Positions 43,602-53,418 are shown, counted from the first letter of the stretch. The stretch: 64,000 bases of DNA from Flavobacterium sp. SCGC AAA160-P02 (GCA_000383355.1 KB911095.1:1-64000); one strand, 5' to 3'. The notes: generated by a model from the sequence alone, not told the origin. A program made the numbers and translations.

Positions 43602-43946
43602 TTAATTCTCTATATAGCCATCAATAGCCCATTGTTCTAGTGTGGCAATCAATACAGGAGCCATTTGCCCATTTTGGGGCATTGGGTTAGAAACACTATT
43701 TATTCTGGCTAGTAAATTTCCGTTTTCAGTAGCTGATCTCACATTGCCATAGCCTTCTAGATTTAAGCCTGCAGAAGCAAATGTACCCGCATGGCAGGGA
43801 AGACAATTGTTTGAGATAATAATACTTACATCTGCATCATAAGTAACAGGCTCTGTAATTATTACCTTTTCTATGGTGGCTGTTGAACAGCTAGAAAAAG
43901 AAAAAACAAGAAATATAGTTCCTAAAAGAAGGGTTGTTTTGTTCAT
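43602..43946 (-). CDS. c-type heme lipoprotein
   Basis: This 114-residue protein starts with a lipoprotein signal (FLVFSFSSCSTATI). A single heme-binding site NNCLPCHAG lies near residue 48, and MPQNGQMAPVLIATLEQWAIDGY near the end supplies a likely Met ligand and the usual final helix. It would be a small membrane-tethered electron carrier. It is the first gene of the YceI/OB/DUF5777 run. Confidence 0.85.
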   Translation of the reverse strand: MNKTTLLLGTIFLVFSFSSCSTATIEKVIITEPVTYDADVSIIISNNCLPCHAGTFASAGLNLEGYGNVRSATENGNLLARINSVSNPMPQNGQMAPVLIATLEQWAIDGYIEN

Positions 43947-44026
43947 AAATTCAACTATTTTGAGTCTGAATTATTTAATGGGTAACAGTGTTTTCTACTA
44001 CTGCAATTTACTACAAAAACGTAAGA

Positions 44027-45250
44027 TTAAAACTCTAAAGAGGTAGTAATTTCTTGTTTTCCTCTTTGCACAACAACAGTAGTTGTATCTCCTTCATCAA
44101 AAACAGATAAGGCTCTCATATAACTCATCATATTAGTCACCAAACTGTCTCCCAATTGAATGACAATATCTCCTTTAAGAAGCCCTCCTCTTTGGGCGGG
44201 TCTTCCCTCAGAAACACCATCAATTCGCATTCCCTTTCCGTCAAACAAATAATCTGGAATTACTCCTAAACCAACTTTAAATCTAGGAGTGCTTTCACGT
44301 TCGTTTTTAGTTTTTCTAAAAGCTAATTTTCCATTGTCATCTAAATCAGAAATTATATTAAATATATAGTCAGAAATTGTTGCCATTCCTTGGTAGTTCA
44401 ATTTTTCAGAATCGTCTCCTGGTTTATGATAATCTTCATGTTGCCCTGTAAAGAAATGTAAGACAGGAATGTCTGCTAAATAAAAACTAGTATGATCACT
44501 AGGGCCAACACCAGATTCATTTTCAATGAGTTTAAATTTGCTGTTATGAGCTTTTAAGACCTGTTTAAACATTGGAGATGTTCCTGTGCCATAGACTGCT
44601 AGAGCACTGTCTTGTTTTAACCTTCCTACCATGTCCATATTAATCATATAAGACACAGCTTTTGTGTTTATGGTTGGATTCTTTACAAAATAATTAGAAC
44701 CAAGTAAGCCCATTTCTTCGCCAGAAAAAGCAATGAATATATAATTATTTTGAATGTTTTTATCTTTTAATTTTCTCGCCAAATCTAGCATAACAGCTGT
44801 TCCGCTTGCATTATCATCTGCTCCGTTATGAATAGCCTTAACAGAATCTCTGTATAAAGAACCATCGCCGCCATAGCCTAAATGATCAAAATGAGCTCCA
44901 ATAACTATAGTATTTGTAGCATTATTGTTTATAAATCCAACCACATTTCTTCCTGTAATTGTTCCATCTTTGTTTTTTGTAAACTCAACCTCCGAATGTG
45001 GATCTGTTTTTGGGACAAAAGAAAATTCTTGATAAAACCCATCTGTTCCTTTTTCTGTTAAGCCAAGTTTTTTAAATCTATTTGCAATATATGCTGCAGC
45101 TTTTATTTCACCTTGTGTTCCTGTTTGTCTGCCTTCTAATTGATCATCTGCTAAAAAAGTAACATCTGCTTTTATCATGCTTTGTTCAATACCTTCATTT
45201 GAACAAGAAATAAACGATGCTAAAAAGAAGAGGATTAGAAAGATTCTCAT
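44027..45250 (-). CDS. M28-family zinc peptidase with PDZ domain
   Basis: This 407-residue protein has a lipoprotein signal (LFFLASFISCSNEG). The M28 catalytic domain shows GAHFDHLGYG, GADDNASGTAVMLDLARK, FSGEEMGLLGSNYF, NMDMVGRL and YHKPGDDSEKLNY with the metal ligands His, Asp, Glu, Asp and His. A C-terminal PDZ domain (GRPAQRGGLLKGDIVIQLGD) follows. It is an extracytoplasmic aminopeptidase. The ATG at 45250 is used because it begins the signal and leaves the divergent promoter free. Confidence 0.92.
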   Translation of the reverse strand: MRIFLILFFLASFISCSNEGIEQSMIKADVTFLADDQLEGRQTGTQGEIKAAAYIANRFKKLGLTEKGTDGFYQEFSFVPKTDPHSEVEFTKNKDGTITGRNVVGFINNNATNTIVIGAHFDHLGYGGDGSLYRDSVKAIHNGADDNASGTAVMLDLARKLKDKNIQNNYIFIAFSGEEMGLLGSNYFVKNPTINTKAVSYMINMDMVGRLKQDSALAVYGTGTSPMFKQVLKAHNSKFKLIENESGVGPSDHTSFYLADIPVLHFFTGQHEDYHKPGDDSEKLNYQGMATISDYIFNIISDLDDNGKLAFRKTKNERESTPRFKVGLGVIPDYLFDGKGMRIDGVSEGRPAQRGGLLKGDIVIQLGDSLVTNMMSYMRALSVFDEGDTTTVVVQRGKQEITTSLEF

Positions 45251-45262
45251 AATAATAAATGT

Positions 45263-45281
45263 TATTTTTGCCTCAAAAATA
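45263..45281. promoter_or_regulatory. Face-to-face -7 boxes of the M28/PD40 pair
   Basis: TATTTTTG-CCT-CAAAAATA is a perfect dyad. Read on the plus strand it is a -7 box for the PD40 gene, and on the minus strand an identical box for the peptidase gene; both starts are 14-20 bases past the boxes. Confidence 0.6.
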
Positions 45282-45299
45282 CGGATTAAAAACAACGAT

Positions 45300-46403
45300 A
45301 TGAAATTAAGGGCTTTATCATTATTACTTGTTCTTTTTTTGAGCATTGGGTGTACTCAAAACAACTCAAAAAAAACAACAAATACAGTGAAATTAGTTGC
45401 TGGAAAAGATTCATTAATTTTTGCTGAAGAAGTTCATTTTAAGAGCATGCGTCAAATTACTTTTGGAGGAGATAACGCTGAAGCATATTGGAGCTTTGAT
45501 GATAAACAGTTAGTTTTTCAATCCAATAATAAAGAGTGGGGAGTAGCTTGTGATCAGATGTTTTTAATGAATATAGATGAAAGTTTTTCCGAGAAAGCAC
45601 CACCAATGATTAGTACTGGAAAAGGAAGAACCACTTGTGCGTATTTTTTACCAGACAATAAACATTATGTATACGGCTCTACGCATTTAGGTGCAGAAGA
45701 ATGTCCGCCAGCACCACTTCGTAAAAATGGTAGATATGTTTGGCCTATTTATGATAGCTACGATATTTTTGTCTCTGATTTAGAAGGAAATATTGTGAAT
45801 CAATTAACAAATGAAAAAGGCTATGATGCTGAAGCAACTGTTTCACCAAAAGGAGATAAAATTGTATTTACATCAACTAGAAGTGGAGATTTAGAATTGT
45901 ATACCATGAATATTGATGGAACAGATGTTACACAAATAACCAACGAATTAGGGTATGATGGAGGTGCCTTTTTCTCACCAGATGGTACGCAATTAATTTT
46001 TCGTTCCTCTAGGCCAAAAACACCAGAAGAAGTTAAAGCATACAAAGATTTACTAGCGCAAGGATTGGTAGAGCCAACTGAAATGGAATTGTATATCTGC
46101 AATGCAGATGGATCAAACCTCCGTCAGTTGACTAGTTTAGGAAATGCCAACTGGAGTCCGTTTTTTCATCCTTCAGGAAAGAAAATTTTATTTTCCTCAA
46201 ATTTTGAAGCAGAAAGAGGTTTTCCGTTCAATTTATATATGATAGATTTAGATGGTAAAAACTTAAAGAGAATTACTCACGGAGAAACATTTGATGCGTT
46301 TCCTGTATTTTCAAATGATGGAAAATGGCTAGCATTCTCTTCTAATAGAAACAATGGAGGAGGAAGAGACACCAACTTGTTTATTGCAGAATGGCAAGAG
46401 TAG
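45300..46403 (+). CDS. TolB/PD40-type beta-propeller lipoprotein
   Basis: This 367-residue protein has a lipoprotein signal (LLVLFLSIGCTQ). The remainder carries repeated PD40 blades: ATVSPKGDKIVFTSTRSGD, AFFSPDGTQLIFRSSRP, PFFHPSGKKILFSSNFE and PVFSNDGKWLAFSSNRN. It is a periplasmic propeller like TolB's, probably for protein binding. It diverges from a secreted peptidase, suggesting a shared role in handling peptides, though this is inference. The upstream frame to 45177 runs through the promoter and is rejected. Confidence 0.88.
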   Translation: MKLRALSLLLVLFLSIGCTQNNSKKTTNTVKLVAGKDSLIFAEEVHFKSMRQITFGGDNAEAYWSFDDKQLVFQSNNKEWGVACDQMFLMNIDESFSEKAPPMISTGKGRTTCAYFLPDNKHYVYGSTHLGAEECPPAPLRKNGRYVWPIYDSYDIFVSDLEGNIVNQLTNEKGYDAEATVSPKGDKIVFTSTRSGDLELYTMNIDGTDVTQITNELGYDGGAFFSPDGTQLIFRSSRPKTPEEVKAYKDLLAQGLVEPTEMELYICNADGSNLRQLTSLGNANWSPFFHPSGKKILFSSNFEAERGFPFNLYMIDLDGKNLKRITHGETFDAFPVFSNDGKWLAFSSNRNNGGGRDTNLFIAEWQE

Positions 46404-46409
46404 TAGTTG

Positions 46410-47000
46410 TTATTCTAACTCAACAATTATTTCATTTTTTCTATTAAAGACCTCAACAGGAGCGTTGTAGCCTAAAAAGGAAAAACTATTTGTATACCCA
46501 ATTCCTTTACTTTCTAAAGCAGCTACTAATTTACGTTTATACAAGTTAATTTTAGCATCATCTGCCCAGCCACCAAAAGAAATAGCAGCGACTTTTTTTG
46601 CAGGCATGTTTTTGAATTCTATACTAGCATCATTAGGTGTTGGTAAATTTTCTTTTGAATATTCTTTTGGTACCAAAAACATCATAGTTGTTTTGTCTTT
46701 AAGCGTCATGGCAACTGGAGACGTCATGGCTATTTTTTCATTTTTATCATTCCCTCCAAAAATATAACCAGCCAATATAGAAAACCCTTTACTGGAAGAT
46801 TTTTTGTAATCATTTGAAGATAATTGAACAGAAGTAACTAAGGAGGCTTCATATTGTCTTATCTCAATTTCGTCAAAGGTCTCTAATACTTCAAAAGAAT
46901 ATTGTTCAATATTTCTTTGACTACTCATAAAATATAGTTGAGAAAGAATAAAAAGAATGGCAATAATTCCTAAAATTAATAGAATGATTTTCATTTTCAT
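46410..47000 (-). CDS. SOUL heme-binding family protein
   Basis: This 196-residue protein has an N-terminal membrane anchor (IILLILGIIAILFILSQLYF) and a SOUL domain: YSFEVLETFDEIEIRQYEAS, GYIFGGNDKNEKIAMTSPVAM, MMFLVPKEYSKENLPTP and a C-terminal FSFLGYNAPVEVFNRKNEI. SOUL proteins bind heme or hydrophobic ligands. It is convergent with the PD40 gene at 6 bases and stands alone. Confidence 0.88.
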   Translation of the reverse strand: MKMKIILLILGIIAILFILSQLYFMSSQRNIEQYSFEVLETFDEIEIRQYEASLVTSVQLSSNDYKKSSSKGFSILAGYIFGGNDKNEKIAMTSPVAMTLKDKTTMMFLVPKEYSKENLPTPNDASIEFKNMPAKKVAAISFGGWADDAKINLYKRKLVAALESKGIGYTNSFSFLGYNAPVEVFNRKNEIIVELE

Positions 47001-47140
47001 TGGTATGTTTGTTTTTAAAATGCTTGTACTAAAGATATTTAAATTCGTGTATTTGCTATTTAGTCACTAAGATCTTATAATTTTGGGAAACACTCACAAT
47101 TAGCAACCTAAAATTTGAATGCTTCACAAAAATGTTTTTA

Positions 47141-47171
47141 TTGCTTCTACTTTTTAAATCGCTTATATTTG
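47141..47171 (+). promoter_or_regulatory. Promoter of lepA
   Basis: TTG (47141-47143), 20 bases, then TATATTTG (47164-47171): a textbook Bacteroidota promoter, 23 bases before the lepA start. Confidence 0.78.
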
Positions 47172-47194
47172 CAGCCTTAAAAATAATGTAACGA

Positions 47195-48991
47195 ATGAAG
47201 AATATTAGAAACTTTTGCATCATCGCCCATATCGATCATGGAAAAAGTACATTGGCAGATAGATTGTTAGATTATACAGGATCTGTAACTGATAGAGAAA
47301 AACAACATCAGTTATTAGACTCCATGGATTTAGAACGCGAGCGTGGAATTACCATTAAATCTCACGCCATTCAAATGGACTATACCCACAACGGTGAAGA
47401 TTATATTTTAAACTTAATTGATACACCAGGTCACGTAGATTTTTCATATGAAGTATCTCGTTCAATTGCCGCCTGTGAAGGAGCCTTGCTAATTGTAGAT
47501 GCAGCACAGAGCATACAAGCACAAACAATATCTAATTTATATTTGGCCTTAGAGAATGATTTAGAGATTATTCCGGTATTAAATAAAGTAGATTTGCCTT
47601 CTGCAAACCCTGAAGAAGTTACCGATGATATTGTAGATTTATTAGGATGCCTACCAGAAGATGTTATTCATGCAAGTGGAAAAACTGGTTTTGGAGTAGG
47701 TGATATTATTGAAGCAATTATTGCTAAAATTCCAGCTCCAAAAGGAGATCCAGATGCACCATTACAAGCCTTAATTTTTGATTCAGTTTATAATTCTTAC
47801 AGAGGGATAGAAACCTATTTTAGAATTATGAATGGTGAAATTAAAAAAGGGCAGCGTATTAAATTTATGGCCACCAACAATGAGTATTTTGCTGATGAGG
47901 TTGGAACTCTAAAATTAAGTCAGGTTGTAAAAAAATCTGTTAAAACCGGTGATGTAGGCTATTTAATTACAGGAATTAAAACAGCAAAAGAAGTAAAGGT
48001 AGGAGATACCATTACAGATGCTGTAAACCCAACTACCGAAATTATTGATGGTTTTGAAGATGTGAAGCCAATGGTTTTTGCAGGAATTTACCCTGTAGAT
48101 ACAGAAGACTACGAAGAGTTGCGAAACTCTATGGAAAAACTACAACTAAATGATGCCTCGTTAGTATTTGCTCCAGAAAGCTCTGCAGCCTTAGGTTTTG
48201 GTTTTAGATGTGGATTCTTAGGGATGCTGCACATGGAAATTATTCAAGAACGTTTAGAACGCGAGTTTAATATGACGGTAATTACTACCGTTCCAAACGT
48301 TAGCTACCATGCCTATACCAGAAAGAACCCAACTCAAATTCTATTATTAAATAACCCGGCAGATTTACCAGATCCATCAAGATTAGAAAGGGTAGAAGAG
48401 CCATATATTAAAGCATCTATTATTACAAAATCAGATTTTGTTGGTCAGGTAATGAGTTTGTGTATCGAAAAAAGAGGGGAGATTACCAATCAAACGTATT
48501 TAACAACTGAAAGAGTTGAGCTAACTTTTGACATGCCTTTGGCAGAAATTGTCTTTGATTTTTATGATCGCTTAAAAACAGTTTCTAAAGGATATGCTTC
48601 TTTTGATTACAATCCTATTGGAATGAAACCTTCTAAATTAGTTCGTGTAGATATTTTATTAAACGGTCAGCCAGTAGATGCACTTTCTGCTTTACTACAT
48701 GCAGACAATGCCTTTACAATTGGTAAGAAGATTGTAGAAAAATTAAAACAATTAATACCAAGGCAACAGTTTGATATTCCTATTCAGGCTGCTATTGGTG
48801 CTAAAATTATAGCCAGAGAAACTACCAAGGCATTGCGTAAAGATGTTACCGCAAAATGTTATGGAGGTGATATTTCTAGAAAACGTAAACTGCTAGAAAA
48901 GCAAAAGAAAGGAAAGAAAAGAATGCGTCAGGTTGGAAATGTTGAAATTCCACAAGAAGCATTTATGGCGGTATTAAAGTTGAATGATTAA
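47195..48991 (+). CDS. lepA: Elongation factor 4 (LepA)
   Basis: This 598-residue GTPase has the full length of LepA. Its G motifs are [27 protein letters not shown] and NKVDLPSA, and it has the C-terminal LepA domain ([27 protein letters not shown]). It aids translation under stress by back-translocating or remodelling ribosomes. It is monocistronic between a strong promoter and a terminator. Confidence 0.97.
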   Translation: MKNIRNFCIIAHIDHGKSTLADRLLDYTGSVTDREKQHQLLDSMDLERERGITIKSHAIQMDYTHNGEDYILNLIDTPGHVDFSYEVSRSIAACEGALLIVDAAQSIQAQTISNLYLALENDLEIIPVLNKVDLPSANPEEVTDDIVDLLGCLPEDVIHASGKTGFGVGDIIEAIIAKIPAPKGDPDAPLQALIFDSVYNSYRGIETYFRIMNGEIKKGQRIKFMATNNEYFADEVGTLKLSQVVKKSVKTGDVGYLITGIKTAKEVKVGDTITDAVNPTTEIIDGFEDVKPMVFAGIYPVDTEDYEELRNSMEKLQLNDASLVFAPESSAALGFGFRCGFLGMLHMEIIQERLEREFNMTVITTVPNVSYHAYTRKNPTQILLLNNPADLPDPSRLERVEEPYIKASIITKSDFVGQVMSLCIEKRGEITNQTYLTTERVELTFDMPLAEIVFDFYDRLKTVSKGYASFDYNPIGMKPSKLVRVDILLNGQPVDALSALLHADNAFTIGKKIVEKLKQLIPRQQFDIPIQAAIGAKIIARETTKALRKDVTAKCYGGDISRKRKLLEKQKKGKKRMRQVGNVEIPQEAFMAVLKLND

Positions 48992-48992
48992 C

Positions 48993-49028
48993 AAAAAAAA
49001 GCTTCGATCTTTTCGAAGCTTTTTTTTG
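48993..49028. terminator. Terminator of lepA, possibly bidirectional
   Basis: AAAAAAGCTTCGA-tcttt-TCGAAGCTTTTTT begins two bases after the lepA stop. A-run and T-run on both sides let it also stop the convergent peptidase transcript. Confidence 0.88.
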
Positions 49029-49070
49029 TATTTATTTTACTAGAGTGAGATACTTAAAACATCTGCGATG

Positions 49071-49769
49071 TTAATCTCTTCCACCCAAAACTTGAAGCCC
49101 CCAGTACAATAGCATGGCTAGAGAACCCAAAGCAGCTACAAGATACGTTCTAGCGGCCCATTTTAAGGCATCTCTAGAACCAGCAAATTCTTCTTGATTT
49201 ACCATATTTTTATTTTTCAACCAAGCCAATGCTCTGTTACTTGCATCATATTCTACAGGTAATGTAATAAAGCTAAACGCAGTTGCCAAGGCCATAAAAC
49301 CTAAACCAACAATAGCAATATAAAATCCAATTCCAGTATTGTCTGAAGCTGCTCCTAAAATTAAGCCACCAAAAACAAGCCATTGCGAAAATTTTGAAGA
49401 AACACTCACCATAGGAACTAATTTAGATCGCATGGTCAACCATTCATAAGCTTGTGCATGTTGCACAGCATGTCCAACTTCATGAGCCGCTACAGCAGCA
49501 GCAGCAGCATTTCTTTGACTGTAAACACTTGCACTAAGATTTACAGTTTTATTTCTAGGATCATAATGATCGGTTAGCATTCCAGCAGTAGACACCACTT
49601 TAACATCTCTTATGCCGTGATCTGCTAACATTTTTTCTGCAATCTCAGCACCAGACATGCCATTTCTTAAATGAACTTTGGAGTATTTTTTAAATTTGTT
49701 CTTTAGGGTATTGCTAACAAGCCAGCTTGCAAGAGCAATAGCGCCAATGATCATATAGAATCCTATCAT
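49071..49769 (-). CDS. Membrane zinc metallopeptidase (YugP family)
   Basis: This 232-residue protein has three or four transmembrane helices and the gluzincin motif AAAAVAAHEVGHAVQHAQAYE, preceded by DHYDPRNKTVNLSASVYSQR, which is characteristic of the YugP/DUF2268-like neutral zinc peptidases. A PVEYDASNRALAWLKN segment follows. Its natural substrate is unknown. It is convergent with lepA and starts 93 bases from the divergent asparaginase gene. Confidence 0.9.
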   Translation of the reverse strand: MIGFYMIIGAIALASWLVSNTLKNKFKKYSKVHLRNGMSGAEIAEKMLADHGIRDVKVVSTAGMLTDHYDPRNKTVNLSASVYSQRNAAAAAVAAHEVGHAVQHAQAYEWLTMRSKLVPMVSVSSKFSQWLVFGGLILGAASDNTGIGFYIAIVGLGFMALATAFSFITLPVEYDASNRALAWLKNKNMVNQEEFAGSRDALKWAARTYLVAALGSLAMLLYWGLQVLGGRD

Positions 49770-49862
49770 ATTGTATACTATTTAAAATTATTATTCAATT
49801 TTCTTTGATACTTTTACATCACAAAGTATTCCAATTAAATTTTTCATAAAAATAGTGACAAA

Positions 49863-50897
49863 ATGACAAGGAAACGAAAAATACTACTCATATATACTGG
49901 AGGAACCATTGGTATGGTGAAAGATTATACCTCAAAAGCCTTAAAAGCATTTGATTTTAGTCAGATTTTGGAGAACATTCCCGAGTTAAAACAGCTAGAT
50001 TGTGAGATTGCCTCTGTTTCATTTGAAGAACCAATAGATTCCTCTAATATGAATACAGAGTACTATGTTCAAATTGCTGAGATGATAGAGCATAATTATG
50101 AAAAATACGATGGGTTTGTGGTCTTAACAGGTTCTGATACCATGTCTTATATCTCTTCTGCCATCAGTTTTATGTTAGAGTATTTAACAAAACCAGTAAT
50201 CTTCACTGGCTCACAATTGCCTATAGGCTATTTGAGAACGGATGCAAAAGAAAATTTAATTACTTCCATAGAAATTGCAAGTGCCTATAAAGACGAGCTT
50301 CCTGTTGTAAGTGAAGTCTGTTTGTATTTTGAATACAAACTATACAGAGCCAATAGAACAACAAAGTTAAGTGCAGAACAATTTGAAGCATTTGCTTCTA
50401 TGAATTACCCTCCATTAGCAGAGAGTGGTGTACACCTTAACTTTAATAAAGATCTTTTGGAAGTACCTACACATAATAAAAAACTAATTGTGAGGAAAAA
50501 TTTATGTTCAGATATTGCCATCCTTAAACTATTTCCAGGCATTTCACTTGGGGTAGTTGAAAGTGTTCTAAACATTAAAAATATAAAAGGAATTATTTTA
50601 GAAACCTATGGAGCAGGAAATGCACCTAGTAATAAAGGATTCATCAAGTTAATTTCTAATGCAATAGGCAAAGGAATTTACATTGTAAATGTAACCCAAT
50701 GTGTTGGTGGATCTGTTTTACCTGGTCATTACGAGACAAGTTCTCAGTTAAAACAAATAGGGGTTATAGACGCTAAAGACATGACTACAGAATCTGCGCT
50801 TGCCAAATTAATGTACCTTTTAGGAATAGGGATAGAAAAAGAGGAATTTTCACTTTATTATGAGCAATCTTTACGTGGAGAAATCACAAATAAGTAA
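49863..50897 (+). CDS. ansA: Type I L-asparaginase
   Basis: This 344-residue enzyme hydrolyses asparagine to aspartate and ammonia. The N-terminal threonine motif ILLIYTGGTIGMVKDY and the second VVLTGSDTMSYISSA with IFTGSQLPIG carry the catalytic Thr, Asp and Lys. There is no signal peptide, so it is the cytosolic type. The start is the ATG at 49863. Confidence 0.93.
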   Translation: MTRKRKILLIYTGGTIGMVKDYTSKALKAFDFSQILENIPELKQLDCEIASVSFEEPIDSSNMNTEYYVQIAEMIEHNYEKYDGFVVLTGSDTMSYISSAISFMLEYLTKPVIFTGSQLPIGYLRTDAKENLITSIEIASAYKDELPVVSEVCLYFEYKLYRANRTTKLSAEQFEAFASMNYPPLAESGVHLNFNKDLLEVPTHNKKLIVRKNLCSDIAILKLFPGISLGVVESVLNIKNIKGIILETYGAGNAPSNKGFIKLISNAIGKGIYIVNVTQCVGGSVLPGHYETSSQLKQIGVIDAKDMTTESALAKLMYLLGIGIEKEEFSLYYEQSLRGEITNK

Positions 50898-51112
50898 AGA
50901 ATGTGTTAAATCTTTTTGTTTTTGGCATTTCTTATATAAAAACTTTTTAATTTTTTTTAAGAAACCAACTATTTTTTGTTACTTGGTCATCGGAATTAAA
51001 TTAAGCAAAAAGTGATTTTCATTTATGAAAATTTCTAAAGTTTAATTTTTTCTTTTCATATAACACTAAGTTATAGTTAAAACACTTAAATTATTAAAAA
51101 TTAATTACAACG

Positions 51113-51838
51113 ATGATGAAAAAAGTAGTAAATATCCTTACAGTAACAGGATTCATGTTTTTTGGAGCTATTCAATCTGTATTTGCACAAGAGGCTGAGG
51201 TCGCTGAACAAACTTTTCACCAAGTATTAAAACAACGTTTTATTGAAGGTGGTCCTGGTTTTATGGGAATTGTATTAGTAGCCCTTATTTTGGGTTTAGC
51301 AATTGCTATAGAAAGAATTATTTATCTAAACATGGCTACTACCAATACCAAGAAGCTTATGGCTAGCGTAGATGATGCTTTAAGTTCTGGTGGTGTAGAA
51401 GCTGCAAAAGAAGTATGTAGAAATTCTAAAGGACCTGTTGCCTCTATTTTTTACCAAGGTTTAGATAGAGTAGACGAAGGTATAGAGTCTGCAGAAAAAG
51501 CAGTAATTGGTTATGGAGGAGTACAGATGGGGTTATTAGAGAAAAATATTTCTTGGTTGTCTTTATTTATTGCTCTAGCACCCATGCTAGGGTTTATGGG
51601 AACTGTAATTGGTATGATTGACGCTTTTGATGCAATTGCTGTTGCAAATGATATTTCTCCAGGAGTTGTAGCTGTAGGTATTAAAGTAGCTTTATTAACT
51701 ACGGTATTTGGTCTAATTGTAGCTATTATTCTTCAAGTTTTTTACAATTACATCATCTCTAAGGTAGATAGTATTGTAAACAATATGGAAGACGCTTCTA
51801 TTACTTTAATAGATTTATTAGTTAAATATAAAAAATAA
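51113..51838 (+). CDS. MotA/TolQ/ExbB proton-channel protein
   Basis: This 241-residue protein has a signal-like N-terminus (VFAQ) and three transmembrane helices: GFMGIVLVALILGLAIAIER, ISWLSLFIALAPMLGFMGTV and VAVGIKVALLTTVFGLIVAI. The last two with GTVIGMIDAFDAIA are the ExbB core. With ExbD it converts the proton gradient into motion at the outer membrane. It begins a five-gene run; no promoter match is seen in the 215 bases upstream. Confidence 0.93.
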   Translation: MMKKVVNILTVTGFMFFGAIQSVFAQEAEVAEQTFHQVLKQRFIEGGPGFMGIVLVALILGLAIAIERIIYLNMATTNTKKLMASVDDALSSGGVEAAKEVCRNSKGPVASIFYQGLDRVDEGIESAEKAVIGYGGVQMGLLEKNISWLSLFIALAPMLGFMGTVIGMIDAFDAIAVANDISPGVVAVGIKVALLTTVFGLIVAIILQVFYNYIISKVDSIVNNMEDASITLIDLLVKYKK

Positions 51839-51846
51839 GACGCCTT

Positions 51847-52299
51847 ATGAATAGTAAAATTTCAAAAATACTAACCATCATAGTGGCTGTTATATCTGTT
51901 ATTGGTATTGCATTATTTATTAATGTTTCAATTACTGATGATGTTCCAGAATCTATAAGTGGAGCAGTGGGTCCATTAATTGGATTCTCATTGTACTTAT
52001 TTTATGCAGCAGTTCTTATTACTGTAGTATTATCAATAAGAGGTTTGGTGAAAAATCCAGAAAACTTAAAGAAAACAATGATTGGTCTTGGTGCTATGGC
52101 TATTCTGTTAGTTATTGCCTATATTTTGGGTGATAGTGAACCAGTGTTAGACGCACAAGGTAAAGTATTAGAAGGTGGAGAATTAGGAGCCACTTCAAAC
52201 CAATGGGTAGGTAGCTTAATATGGTATAGTTCAATCTTAGTTCTTATTGGTGGCGCATTTTTTGTGATTGATTTAGCCAAAGGACTTATAAAATCTTAA
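51847..52299 (+). CDS. Membrane protein of the ExbB/ExbD operon, unknown function
   Basis: This 150-residue protein has about four transmembrane helices (ILTIIVAVISVIGIALFI, LIGFSLYLFYAAVLITVV, IGLGAMAILLVIAYILG, SLIWYSSILVLIGGAFFVI). A short hydrophilic loop separates helices 3 and 4. It lies 8 bases after exbB and 4 before exbD, so it probably belongs to the same complex. I do not recognise a named family. Confidence 0.75.
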   Translation: MNSKISKILTIIVAVISVIGIALFINVSITDDVPESISGAVGPLIGFSLYLFYAAVLITVVLSIRGLVKNPENLKKTMIGLGAMAILLVIAYILGDSEPVLDAQGKVLEGGELGATSNQWVGSLIWYSSILVLIGGAFFVIDLAKGLIKS

Positions 52300-52303
52300 T
52301 AAT

Positions 52304-52933
52304 ATGGCTAGAAGAGAGACACCGGAAATTAATGCAGGCTCTATGGCAGATATTGCCTTCTTGTTATTAATTTTCTTCTTAGTAACTACCACCATGAATG
52401 TAGATTCAGGTATTTCTAAGAAATTATCAGAAAAACCACCACCAGATTATAAGCCACCTATTATTAAGGAGAAAAATATCTTCGAAGTAAATATCAATAG
52501 AAATAATGATTTATTGGTAGAAGGTGATATCATGGGAATTAAAGAGATCAAAGAAGCTGCAATCAAATTTATTGATAACGGTGGAGGACTTGGAAAACCA
52601 GGTGAAGACGGAACTCCCGGCTTACCTTGTGACTATTGCGAGGGAGAAAGAAGCCCATCATCATCAGATCATCCAAACAAAGCAATTATATCTGTACAAA
52701 GTGATAGAGGTACCGAGTATGGTACGTATATTGAAGTACAAAATGAGTTGTTAAAAGCATATACTGTTTTAAGAAACAGGCTAAGCCAACAACGTTATGG
52801 AATGCTTTATACAGAGTTAGAGAAGAGATATAAAGATTCTAGAGGAACAGAAAAGGAAGATTTAAAGAAAAAAGTTGAGGATATTAAAACGAGTTTTCCT
52901 CAAATTATTTCTGATGCTGAGCCTACCTCTTAA
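52304..52933 (+). CDS. ExbD/TolR-family protein with Gly/Pro insertion
   Basis: This 209-residue protein has one transmembrane helix with the proton-path Asp: MADIAFLLLIFFLVTTTM, then the periplasmic domain with FEVNINRNNDLLVEGD and AIISVQSDRGTEYGTYIEVQN. Between them, at about residues 90-125, is a Gly/Pro-rich loop with LPCDYCEGE (a CxxC pair) that ordinary ExbD lacks. The C-terminal tail after the domain is long and charged. It pairs with the next ExbD gene. Confidence 0.9.
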   Translation: MARRETPEINAGSMADIAFLLLIFFLVTTTMNVDSGISKKLSEKPPPDYKPPIIKEKNIFEVNINRNNDLLVEGDIMGIKEIKEAAIKFIDNGGGLGKPGEDGTPGLPCDYCEGERSPSSSDHPNKAIISVQSDRGTEYGTYIEVQNELLKAYTVLRNRLSQQRYGMLYTELEKRYKDSRGTEKEDLKKKVEDIKTSFPQIISDAEPTS

Positions 52934-52953
52934 AATTAATTAAAACATATAAA

Positions 52954-53418
52954 ATGTCTAAGTTTAAAAAGAAGAAAAAAGGAATGCCTGCTGTAAACAC
53001 AGCGTCATTGCCAGATATTGTATTTATGTTATTATTTTTCTTTATGGTAACTACTACCATGAGAGAAACTTCTTTACAAATTGAAGCACCTAGATTACCT
53101 AGTGCTACAGAGATAAAGAAATTAGAACACAAGAGTTTGGTAAGTACTATTTATGTTGGTAAAGCAAAAGATGTAAAGTATGGTACAGCCTATAATAGAA
53201 TTCAGTTGAATGATAAGATAGCTACACCAGAAGATGTTCCAGCATTTATTTTAAGAGCTAGAGAAGAAGTTTCTGAGGCAGAAGTTCCTTTTATGACTAC
53301 TTCTATTAAAGCTGATAAAGAATCTAGTGTTGGTACTATTACAGATATTAGAATAAAATTAAGAGATGTTAATGCATTAAAATTAAGTTACTCTACTCAA
53401 ACAGGTGCAGATAACTAA
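52954..53418 (+). CDS. ExbD/TolR-family protein (second copy)
   Basis: This 154-residue protein begins with a basic stretch (KFKKKKKGMPAVNTASLPD) and has the helix IVFMLLFFFMVTTTM preceded by the Asp of SLPD, then a periplasmic domain (STIYVGKAKDVKYG and TDIRIKLRDVNALKLSYSTQ). It differs from the first ExbD in lacking the Gly/Pro loop. The two could form a heterodimer; this is inference. Confidence 0.92.
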   Translation: MSKFKKKKKGMPAVNTASLPDIVFMLLFFFMVTTTMRETSLQIEAPRLPSATEIKKLEHKSLVSTIYVGKAKDVKYGTAYNRIQLNDKIATPEDVPAFILRAREEVSEAEVPFMTTSIKADKESSVGTITDIRIKLRDVNALKLSYSTQTGADN

